A model generated the notes under the pieces. That model had not been told where the DNA came from and did not search any database. It saw nothing but the letters and a program-made list of their open reading frames with translations. From contig JAOAHE010000004.1 of assembly GCA_026415415.1 (NCBI GenBank), positions 1-64,000 on the forward strand: a stretch of DNA of 64,000 nt, given 5' to 3'. The position numbers were made by a program, and so were the translations under genes. Below, in pieces: positions 1 through 7,950 of the stretch (position 1 is its first letter; every line of letters begins with the position of its first letter). The DNA comes from Thermodesulfovibrionales bacterium (GTDB lineage: Bacteria; Nitrospirota; Thermodesulfovibrionia; Thermodesulfovibrionales; Dissulfurispiraceae).

Positions 1-414
1 GGTGTATTCTTTGTTATCATCAAGTTTGAGTGCTTTTTTGTTTACTTCATCTATCACAGATTCTTTTAGCTTTATAAGACCTTCTCCTTTGCCTTGTCTT
101 CTTAACCAATCCCCTACTGTAGAGGTCGATGGTATCTTATTCATGCCTGTGAGTTTCCTTAATCCTTCATCTTCTATTGCCTCTCTTAATTCCTCTATAT
201 GCCTGCCTCCTCCGTGAAGCATCAATAATATAGGCTCTATGTATTGCCATGCCTCATAGCCCCTGTTTGAGCCAGGCTCAGGCATGTGGCTCTCTACTAA
301 GTCCTTTATCCTAAAGGTACTTAAAAACTCTGAATAAAAAGCAAGCCCACCTCTCGGTGTGATGACTTCCTTTGATAGCCCTATCTTGAATGGTAAGAGT
401 TTTTGTTTTATCAT
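1..414 (-). mobile_element. IS1380-family transposase, N-terminal part cut by window edge
   Basis: Reading the minus strand from an ATG at 414 gives an open frame of 138 codons that runs off the left edge. The product starts MIKQKLLPFKIGL and contains PRGGLAFYSEFL, PEPGSNRGYEAW, LMLHGGGRHIEELREA, DEGLRKLTG and GDWLRRQG. This succession (PGSNRGY, LMLHGGGR, GDWLRR) is typical of IS1380-type DDE transposases. The DDE catalytic core lies outside the window, so intactness cannot be judged. The outer end of the element should lie between about 415 and 663, and the inverted repeat cannot be fixed without the other end. No cargo gene is visible between it and mfd. Confidence 0.85.
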
Positions 415-663
415 AGAGTAAGCCTCCTGTTTTAATTTTTTTTCACCTACTGGGTGGTATTTTATATCATCCTTAAACCTAATAAAAGAGGAGGCTTTTA
501 CTTTTTTTGAGAGTTGCCTATCGGCAAATTTGGGATTGAGCCTAAATATACAAGTATAATTTGTACGTAAGCTAAATCTTAAGATTCCATCTTTATTATT
601 GTTAGATGAGGTGAAAAAATCTTATTTAATGAAATAAAATATTCTTAGGTTTTTTAAACTTTT

Positions 664-3600
664 ATGACTAAAATTCAGCATATTCTTTCTGAACATATAA
701 AAGAACTCCTTTCAAATCTGCAAACCTCTCCAATAAAGAAGATTAATAATATTTCTTCTTCCCATCATGCTTTATTGCTTTCTTTTTATAACAAACCTTT
801 TATAGTGATTGAAAATTCAGCTAAAAATGCCTCTGAGCTTTACAGAGACTTTTTATTTTTCCAAGGGTTGAAAAATGAACCTAATAAAACCATGACATTT
901 TTATTTCCAACTAACACTAACCCTCAAAATGTAGGGATTAGAGTAAAGACGTTGAATAATGTATGTTTAGGAGAAAATATAAACATAATAACCTCAATTG
1001 ATGCTCTACAGACAGAGTATAATCTTACAGACATCCATGATAGGGTCTTTAATTTACAAAAAGGTGATCATATAAGTAGAGAGAAGTTTAATGAGATATT
1101 ACTTTTTCTTGGCTATAAAGAGGTTAGCATTGTGGTAGAAAGGGGTGATTTTGTCCCTAAAGGATGGATTTTTGATGTTTATCCTGTTACAGAGGAACTC
1201 CCAGTCAGAATTGAGTTTTTTGGTGATGAGGTTGATATTATAAGGTTTTTTGATGTTGAAACTCAAAGATCAATAAGGGAAATTCAAAAAATAACTTTTT
1301 ATCCTGCATCAGAAGCTAAGGATAAGGAAAATAACTTACTTACGGAAATTAAAGATCTGCATTTTTATGATATATTTTGTGAATTTTCGACCTATAAAAC
1401 ATTAACAGAAAAAGGTTTTTTTAAAGATCTAAGTTATATACTCTTTTCACGTCTACCTATTGAAGATCAAGGTGTCTCCTCTGCAGAGGTGAGTATAGCT
1501 GGGGCTGGGCTGAATTATAACGAAAGAAAATCACTTAAAGAGTTCCCAGAAGCTGTGAAGATATTTGATAAGGAGGTATTATTGTTTCTTCTGCCCTCTG
1601 AAGCTCAGGCTCAGAGACTCAAAGAGGTTTTTTACGAAAATAACTTATTAATACCTATAATTGATAAGAAAGATCTCTTTGATTTTGAGGGTGATAAATG
1701 CATAACTATTGGTCTTGTGTCTTCTGGCTTCTCTTTAGCCAAGTTGTGCATATTAACTGATAAGGAAATTTTTGGTAGTAGAGTTGAGTATAAACATATT
1801 AAAAAGTCAAGTATTTCAAATATTCTTGAGCAGTTAGAAGAGTTTAATAATGGAGATTTTGTAGTTCATGAAGATCATGGTATAGGTAAGTTTATAGGGT
1901 TAAGTATCAAGCATATCGAAGATTACAAAGAAGAGCTTGTAATTATTGAATATGCTAATAGTGATAAACTTTATGTACCCACCTATAACATCAATAAAAT
2001 TAAGAAATACTCATCTGTAGATAAGACTGACCCATCTCTTGATAGGTTAGGTAGCAAAAGATGGCAGAAGACCAAGCAAAAAATAAAAAAAGATGTTAAG
2101 GAAATGGCAGAAAACCTTTTAAAACTATATGCTGAAAGAAAAGTTGTAAAGGGATTTAAGTTTAGCGAAGATTCATCATTACATCGTGAGTTTGATGAGT
2201 TTTTCCCTTATGATATGACCGAAGATCAGATAAAGGCATTTGAAGAGATTAAAAAACATATGATGTCTGAAAAGCCAATGGATATGTTACTTTGTGGAGA
2301 TGTGGGGTTTGGCAAAACTGAGGTAGCAATGAGGGCTGCTTTTAGAGCTATATATGATGGGAAACAAGTTGCCGTTGTTGTGCCAACCACACTTCTTGCT
2401 GAACAGCATTACAGAACATTTAGGACGAGGTTTTCACCCTTTGCTGTAAATGTTGATTATATAAGTAGATTTAAAAATAAAAAAGAAATTAAAGAGTGCT
2501 TGAAGGCTCTTGAGAAAGGAAGTATAGATATCATTATAGGTACTCACATGCTTTTGAAAAAGGACATAATATTCAATGACTTAGGTTTATTAATTATAGA
2601 TGAGGAGCACAGATTTGGTGTTATTCACAAAGAAAGGTTGAAAGAGTTAAAAAAAGTAGTGGATGTATTAACATTGACTGCCACTCCTATCCCCCGCACT
2701 CTTCATCTTTCTTTGTCAGGCATAAGAGAGATGACCACTATTGGTACTCCCCCTGAAGATAGGCTTGCTGTTAAAACTTATATTACAAAGTTTGGTGAAA
2801 AGGTAATAAAAGAGGCTATCGAAAGAGAGATAAAGAGAAAAGGGCAGGTATTTTTTGTGCATAATAGAATCAACGATATTGACAAAATGGCTGAGTTTTT
2901 AAAAAAGTTGCTACCCGATATCCGAATCGCTATTGCTCATGGTAGGATGAAAGAAAGACATATTGAATCAATAATGGCTAAATTTATAGATGGAGAAATT
3001 GATGTTCTTCTTTGCACTTCAATTATTGGAGCGGGGCTTGATATAACAAATGCAAACACTTTGATAGTAAATAAAGCTGATACTTTTGGTTTAGCTGACC
3101 TTTATCAACTTAGAGGAAGGGTTGGCAGAAGTTCTGTTGAAGCCTATGCCTATTTTTTAATATCAGATGAGGATATAATATCAACCGATGCTAAAAAAAG
3201 GCTAAAAGCTTTGCATGAGATGAGTTATCTTGGTGCGGGATTGAAACTTGCTCTAAAAGACTTAGAAATTAGAGGAGCGGGAAACATACTCGGGAAGGAA
3301 CAATCTGGACATATAAATAGGGTAGGTTTTGATACCTATTTAGAAATTCTTGAAAAAGCAGTATCAGAATTAAAAGGAGAGATACATATAGAGGAACTTG
3401 AACCTCTGGTAAGGTTCAGAATTTCTGCTTTAGTTCCAGACAGTTATATATCAGATATAACAATAAGATTGGGGTTTTATAGAAGATTAGCAAAAGCAAA
3501 ATCAGTTTTTGAAATAAAGGCATTAAAGGACGAGTTAAAGGATAGATTTGGTCCATTACCTTTTGAGACTAATAATCTTTTAAAAATCATGAGTCTTAAA

Positions 3601-3894
3601 GTGCTGGCAAAAAAACTTTATATTGCTAAAATTTTAGATATGGGTAAGTATATAAAGTTTGTCTTTTCATATGATAAGGAAGAAATTTATAAAATCCCCA
3701 GGTCTTTTTTTAAAGAAGTACTATCAGCTCTTTTTTCTATAGCTGCTGTGACACAAGAAATTAGGCTTTGTCCTGATGGGTTTGAGCTTAAAACTGAAGG
3801 CATGACAATAATTGATGTTATTGAAAGAGCTGAGGAGATTTTGCAAAAAATTTTGATTAAGATAACTACAACAATTAATGATAAAACTAATTAA
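664..3894 (+). CDS. mfd: Transcription-repair coupling factor Mfd
   Basis: This 1076-residue protein has the full Mfd architecture. It removes RNA polymerase stalled at DNA lesions and recruits UvrA for nucleotide excision repair. The UvrB-like N-terminal part is followed by the RNA-polymerase-interaction region near residues 395-450 (FVVHEDHGIGKFIGL). The RecG-like translocase has Walker A GDVGFGKTE near residue 545, the DEEH box near 646, and TATPIPRT and QLRGRVGRS further on. The C-terminal TRCF domain carries RGAGNILG, IEELEPLV and YRRLAKAK. Length is slightly below the E. coli protein (about 1150), which is common. There is no clear Shine-Dalgarno sequence before the ATG. The next gene overlaps its 3' end by 17 bases, so the two are probably co-transcribed. 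Confidence 0.97.
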   Translation: MTKIQHILSEHIKELLSNLQTSPIKKINNISSSHHALLLSFYNKPFIVIENSAKNASELYRDFLFFQGLKNEPNKTMTFLFPTNTNPQNVGIRVKTLNNVCLGENINIITSIDALQTEYNLTDIHDRVFNLQKGDHISREKFNEILLFLGYKEVSIVVERGDFVPKGWIFDVYPVTEELPVRIEFFGDEVDIIRFFDVETQRSIREIQKITFYPASEAKDKENNLLTEIKDLHFYDIFCEFSTYKTLTEKGFFKDLSYILFSRLPIEDQGVSSAEVSIAGAGLNYNERKSLKEFPEAVKIFDKEVLLFLLPSEAQAQRLKEVFYENNLLIPIIDKKDLFDFEGDKCITIGLVSSGFSLAKLCILTDKEIFGSRVEYKHIKKSSISNILEQLEEFNNGDFVVHEDHGIGKFIGLSIKHIEDYKEELVIIEYANSDKLYVPTYNINKIKKYSSVDKTDPSLDRLGSKRWQKTKQKIKKDVKEMAENLLKLYAERKVVKGFKFSEDSSLHREFDEFFPYDMTEDQIKAFEEIKKHMMSEKPMDMLLCGDVGFGKTEVAMRAAFRAIYDGKQVAVVVPTTLLAEQHYRTFRTRFSPFAVNVDYISRFKNKKEIKECLKALEKGSIDIIIGTHMLLKKDIIFNDLGLLIIDEEHRFGVIHKERLKELKKVVDVLTLTATPIPRTLHLSLSGIREMTTIGTPPEDRLAVKTYITKFGEKVIKEAIEREIKRKGQVFFVHNRINDIDKMAEFLKKLLPDIRIAIAHGRMKERHIESIMAKFIDGEIDVLLCTSIIGAGLDITNANTLIVNKADTFGLADLYQLRGRVGRSSVEAYAYFLISDEDIISTDAKKRLKALHEMSYLGAGLKLALKDLEIRGAGNILGKEQSGHINRVGFDTYLEILEKAVSELKGEIHIEELEPLVRFRISALVPDSYISDITIRLGFYRRLAKAKSVFEIKALKDELKDRFGPLPFETNNLLKIMSLKVLAKKLYIAKILDMGKYIKFVFSYDKEEIYKIPRSFFKEVLSALFSIAAVTQEIRLCPDGFELKTEGMTIIDVIERAEEILQKILIKITTTINDKTN

Positions 3895-5173
3895 TAAATA
3901 TTTAAATAAACTTTATGATCATGGTCTCGCTAACAAAAATCATACAACCTTTATTGCCTTTGATACAGAGATAATATCAAATAGAACCTTAAATGATAGA
4001 GTCAAGAAACTAAAAATTTTATTAGATAAAATGAATATTAATTCATTGTTATATGCAGAGCCGACGACTCTTTATAGCGAAATTTTAAGTCATTTAGCTG
4101 AAAATGATTATATAAAAGTTGATTATTCAAGCACGGAAGGTATAAAAAAATATGACTTTATAAAAAAGATTATACCTTTAGATTCTGAAAGTAGAATGTT
4201 CCTTAATGATATACCTATAATATCAAAATTTTCCTTAAATCTAATGGATAAAGCACTTTCAGTTAGAAAATCTGTTATTGTTGGCAAAAGAAAGATTATA
4301 ACCCATGGGTCTTTAACCCCAGAGCAGGCATTTATTAACTTTAGCTCTACTTGTTTTGCTATTTTGGTTAAGTATTTTTTTGATTCCCTTTATTATATTG
4401 AAAAACTCTATAATAAGAATAAAAAACCAGAAAATACTTTTCTTGAAGCATTCAACGTGATAAGAAGTAATTTAGAAAATACCTTTCCTCAAGTCAATCT
4501 TAAGCTGAAGAAGGACAATTTTGAAGAACTCCAAATAAAGAAATTACTGGATCAAAAACTTAAAGATGAAAATGAGATCAGCGATGCTATAAGTTATGTT
4601 GGAAAGGTTTTAGTCAAGCATAGGTTAGTAAACTCTTGTTTTGGTAATTTATCATATGTATTTGGTGATAAAATTTATATTACTCAAACTGGTAGCTCCT
4701 TAGATGAGCTTCACGATAGCATAGAAGCTGTACCTTTAGATGGTTCATCTACTGTTGGTATAACTGCATCCTCTGAGTATTCTACTCATAAAAAAATATA
4801 TTATACTACAGGCAATGTCGCTATCGTTCATGGACATCCTCCTTTTTCTGTTATTATGTCTTTGTATTGCACCAAAAGAGATTGCCCTAATTATTCTAAG
4901 AGGCATTTGTGTAATACCCTTTGTAAAGAACAAAGACAAATAAATGGTATACCAATAGTAATCGGTGAGATTGGAACAGGCATCAAGGGGATTGTTAATA
5001 CTGTTCCAATCTCTATTAAAAAATCAGGCGTAGTATTAGTTTATGGACATGGTGTATTTGCTTCTGCTATGAATTTTAATAAAGCACTATCCTTAATTTT
5101 TAAGGTTGAAGACATGTGTAGGAGAAAATATTTCAGACTTATAGATACTTATTTACAGAGAATTAGTGTTTAA
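3878..5173 (+). CDS. Class II aldolase/adducin-like protein with extra N-terminal domain
   Basis: The 431-residue product has a C-terminal class II aldolase/adducin fold from about residue 225. The likely metal-binding histidines are in AIVHGHPPF and VYGHGVF. This fold binds Zn2+ in fuculose- and ribulose-phosphate aldolases and in MtnB. The first 220 residues are a separate domain that I do not recognise. Between the two histidine motifs is a cysteine-rich insert (CTKRDCPNY then HLCNTLC), so an extra metal site is possible. The substrate is unknown. The 17-base overlap with mfd implies translational coupling. Its 3' end also overlaps by 11 bases with the convergent deacetylase-family gene. 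Confidence 0.8.
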   Translation: MIKLINKYLNKLYDHGLANKNHTTFIAFDTEIISNRTLNDRVKKLKILLDKMNINSLLYAEPTTLYSEILSHLAENDYIKVDYSSTEGIKKYDFIKKIIPLDSESRMFLNDIPIISKFSLNLMDKALSVRKSVIVGKRKIITHGSLTPEQAFINFSSTCFAILVKYFFDSLYYIEKLYNKNKKPENTFLEAFNVIRSNLENTFPQVNLKLKKDNFEELQIKKLLDQKLKDENEISDAISYVGKVLVKHRLVNSCFGNLSYVFGDKIYITQTGSSLDELHDSIEAVPLDGSSTVGITASSEYSTHKKIYYTTGNVAIVHGHPPFSVIMSLYCTKRDCPNYSKRHLCNTLCKEQRQINGIPIVIGEIGTGIKGIVNTVPISIKKSGVVLVYGHGVFASAMNFNKALSLIFKVEDMCRRKYFRLIDTYLQRISV

Positions 5174-6095
5174 GCATTTCTTCTAAAGTTATTTTAATAC
5201 CTTCTGAAAGAGCGGTTAGATCATAACCACCTTCTAAGGTAAAGATAACAGGTTTATCTGTAGCTTTTAAGATAGATGAAACGATTGCTCTTATACCTTC
5301 ATTAGATACGCGCATACCTGCAAGGGGATCTCTCATATGTAGGTCGTATCCAGATGATACAAGGAGTATATCTGGATCAAAGGATTGAATAATAGGTGGT
5401 AGTTGATCTTGATAAATAGAAAAATAGTCTTTATCTCCTGAGCCTGAATGTAAAGGGACATTATAAGTGTATCCAAAACCTTTTCCGATACCTTTTTCTC
5501 TTTCTGAGCCAGTTCCAGGATAATAAGGAGATTGATGTGTGCTGAAGAAAAATACAGTGTCATCGCTTTCGAAGATATGTTGAGTCCCATTTCCATGATG
5601 TACATCAAAATCTATAATAAAGACTTTTTCATAACCTTTATGTTGAGCATACCTTGCACCTACTGCTACGTTATTAAATATGCAAAAGCCCATACCTCTA
5701 TTCACTTCAGCATGGTGTCCTGGAGGTCTAACAGCGCAAAAAGCACGACTGATTGTTTTATCTTTACATCTGTCAATCGCTTCAAGAATAGCACCGACTG
5801 CGTATCTTGCGGCTTCTAAGCTGTTTTTTGATACATAAGTGTCAGGATCAAGGTAGCCCGAACCAATTGACTGAACTTTGTTAATATAAGACATGGTATG
5901 TACAAGGGAGATTTCCTCAAAAGTTGCTAATCTTGGTTTAATATGAATTAACTTGTCCCAAATATCTGAGCTTTTAAGCGTTTTAATAGCCTGTATTAGT
6001 CTTTCCGCATTTTCAGGATGCCATCTGCCGGTATCATGAGTTAAGAAAACATCATCATATATAAAACCAACCTTATTCATGTTGAAATTATACAC
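5163..6095 (-). CDS. Histone-deacetylase-family amidohydrolase (AcuC/acetylpolyamine deacetylase-like)
   Basis: The 310-residue protein carries the Zn-dependent deacetylase signatures in order: RPPGHHAE, GFCIFNNVAVGARYA, FDVHHGNGTQ, FSTHQSPYYPGTG and SSGYDLHMRDPL. Family members remove acetyl groups from lysines, acetyl-CoA synthetase or polyamines. The actual substrate cannot be told from sequence. The catalytic His pair and the Asp-His-Asp zinc ligands are all visible, so it should be active. The frame opens with GTG at 6095, but an ATG at 6080 starts the more usual MNKVGFIYDD, and neither has a good ribosome-binding site. It converges on the aldolase-like gene with an 11-base overlap of 3' ends. 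Confidence 0.92.
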   Translation of the reverse strand: MYNFNMNKVGFIYDDVFLTHDTGRWHPENAERLIQAIKTLKSSDIWDKLIHIKPRLATFEEISLVHTMSYINKVQSIGSGYLDPDTYVSKNSLEAARYAVGAILEAIDRCKDKTISRAFCAVRPPGHHAEVNRGMGFCIFNNVAVGARYAQHKGYEKVFIIDFDVHHGNGTQHIFESDDTVFFFSTHQSPYYPGTGSEREKGIGKGFGYTYNVPLHSGSGDKDYFSIYQDQLPPIIQSFDPDILLVSSGYDLHMRDPLAGMRVSNEGIRAIVSSILKATDKPVIFTLEGGYDLTALSEGIKITLEEMLKH

Positions 6096-6337
6096 AAGTG
6101 GGAGATCATTTGTAAATGATTTTGATAATTTTAAGATATAAAATTTTTATTTTTAAATGACATTATTTACGAAAGTTTTACCCTCAATACTCTGTCTTAA
6201 GCAGTTATTAATTTTAACTGACTTAAAATTACAATTTTAGGTATTATATAGAGTTTTTCTTAAAGGCAAAGGATTTCTGATTGTTTAAGATTTCAAATCA
6301 AATATATAGCTTAATAGAATTTTCAGGTTAAAAAAGA

Positions 6338-6410
<73 letters not shown>

Positions 6411-6518
6411 TATTGAAGTTTGATTAATTAGAGTACTAAAGTTTTAGTATTTTAGTCAAGTAAAACACATGTGGTAAGATAAGGAAATCTTTGAGGTTAA
6501 TAAGTGAAGATTAAGTAA

Positions 6519-6547
6519 GGGAGACTGCTGTTTCTTAGCAATCTCCC
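6519..6547 (-). terminator. Hairpin downstream of the multihaem cytochrome gene
   Basis: GGGAGA and TCTCCC flank a second pairing block TGCT/AGCA with a single C-A mismatch and a 7-base loop. It lies 9 bases after the TAA at 6556. The following minus-strand tract is pyrimidine-rich but not a clean T run, so this is a moderate terminator candidate. Confidence 0.6.
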
Positions 6548-6555
6548 GATGGTTG

Positions 6556-7860
6556 TTATTTCCCGCCCTTTGCTAAATTAATCTGTTTAGTGTATTTTTT
6601 CCACATTATAGAATTATCTGGATCATCTTTTTTGCCATAGGGTAAGTACCAAAGCTCAACATCAACTATGAAATCGTAAGCTATTGGATTGCGAACTATC
6701 TTGTCATCTTTCTTTTCTTCAGTGTAAAGAGGTATCTCAAATTTCTCTACCTTTGTTTTGTTGGGATGCAAACTTGTCTCTCTTATTAAACCACTTTTCT
6801 CATAAGGTCCTCTACCCATTTTATCACCACGTCCGAACTGTTGAGGTATGGGCATATAAATCTTTTCTTTTTTGTAGATCTCTTTACCTTCTAATGTTTT
6901 TACTGATACATACAGTACCAGTCTATTTGGAGTAGGTCAGCCATCAGGTATGACATGACCAGCTTTGTTAGTAAGCTCTACTTTAACATGGGCTGCTGGA
7001 GTAGGTGTGACAACATCTCTCCATAAGTAGGCGTAAGCATCTACTTTCATATCAACAGCTTTTTCATAGAGCTCTTTACTGCGATAACTTTGCATATTAT
7101 GTCCAAGTTTTGATTCTTGGATGTGACATTGTTGACAGGTTTTGGTTCCACCTTCTGAAACATAAGACCAAAGATAGCTACCATATAAAGTAGCACATTG
7201 AGATGGATTGTCAAACTCAAAATTAGGTCCTAAGCCGTGGCACTGTCCACAGAGAATTGATTCTTTCATAACTGAGCTTTTCTTCATCTTTTTGTAAGTA
7301 GAGTCTGGATGATCACCATCTTTAGTACCATAAACTACACCTTTTTGTGGATAACCTTCTGTCCATTTATGAATTATTGCATTTCTATTATGACATACAA
7401 CACAATTGATATTTAGTTGTTGCAGTATAGCTGCTGAGTTTTCATCTCCTTCATCAACAAATTTGTAAATATGTTTGACAATCTCTTGAGCTACGCTATC
7501 TTCAGCCTCTTCCAATTGAGGCAGGTGGCACTTTGTGCATATCATAAGGTGTTTAACTCTTACATCTTCAGGTTTTTTTACACCAGATGCTTGCCAGTCC
7601 TTTAATCCAAGTTCAATAGTAGTTTTAAAAGTAGCTGCTGTCCTTCCTACGTGTTCAGGCCCAAAAATTGATCTTGCATGTAATGACTTTTTCCATTCTT
7701 CATAGATGTCAGAATGGCAGTCTTTACATGAACTTGAATCGTACATTTTTACTAATTCTGCTATTGTTTTTGCTTTTTTCGGTTTGTCCTGACTTTTTGC
7801 AAAAAGAGTCAAAGGTAACACAATAAACAACATGATTAAAAGTATCTTGAAAAACTTCAT
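6556..7860 (-). CDS. Secreted pentahaem c-type cytochrome with in-frame TGA (candidate selenoprotein)
   Basis: The frame from the ATG at 7860 runs 307 codons to a TGA at 6939-6937. It then stays open in the same frame for 126 more codons to a TAA at 6556, for 434 residues if TGA is read as an amino acid. A signal peptide (MKFFKILLIMLFIVLPLTLF) and five CxxCH haem sites (CKDCH, CTKCH, CVVCH, CGQCH, CQQCH) all precede the TGA. This points to a periplasmic electron-transfer protein like cytochrome c554-type multihaem families. The TGA sits in AGHVIPDG-TGA-PTPNRLVL, inside the post-haem domain where such cytochromes carry a conserved GH..P.G.P..R pattern. A SECIS-like hairpin follows (6902-6922). 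A strong GGGGGG-type ribosome site precedes the start. The alternatives are a nonsense mutation or a sequencing error. Confidence 0.8.
6902..6939 (-). promoter_or_regulatory. Candidate bacterial SECIS element and UGA codon
   Basis: The minus-strand RNA reads UGA (6939-6937), then 14 bases, then an 8-base-pair stem ACUGGUAC (6922-6915) with GUAUCAGU (6909-6902) enclosing the loop UGUAU. One pair is G-U. The UGA-to-loop distance is 22 bases, and G is the second loop base. Both fit the bacterial SECIS consensus, in which a short hairpin just downstream of UGA with a G at the start of the apical loop binds SelB. The fold was made by eye. Confidence 0.6.
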
Positions 7861-7862
7861 GA

Positions 7863-7916
7863 TTAATATCCCCCCTTCTTAAAAGTTAAGTTATTGTGCC
7901 TGAAAAATTTACTCAC
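7863..7916 (-). other. Possible 17-codon leader ORF with perfect Shine-Dalgarno sequence
   Basis: The minus strand at 7938-7926 carries an extended ribosome site, AAGGGAGGTGATT. It has no long gene behind it. A GTG at 7916 opens a frame of 17 codons ending in TAA at 7863, three bases before the cytochrome ATG. Spacing from the site to GTG is long (about 14 bases). This may be a leader peptide, a relic, or a chance match within the ppdK-cytochrome spacer. Confidence 0.25.
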
Positions 7917-7950
7917 GATAAAGTTAATCACCTCCCTTGATTCTTTTGTT

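Noticed and set aside
2-217. Plus-strand open frame of 71 codons at the left edge
   Set aside because: It is antisense to a clear IS1380-type transposase frame on the minus strand and has no ribosome site.
6556-6855. Treating the region after the TGA as a separate 99-codon gene
   Set aside because: It has no ribosome site at its ATG, is exactly in frame with the cytochrome, and the 27 codons between TGA and this ATG also read as the same domain.
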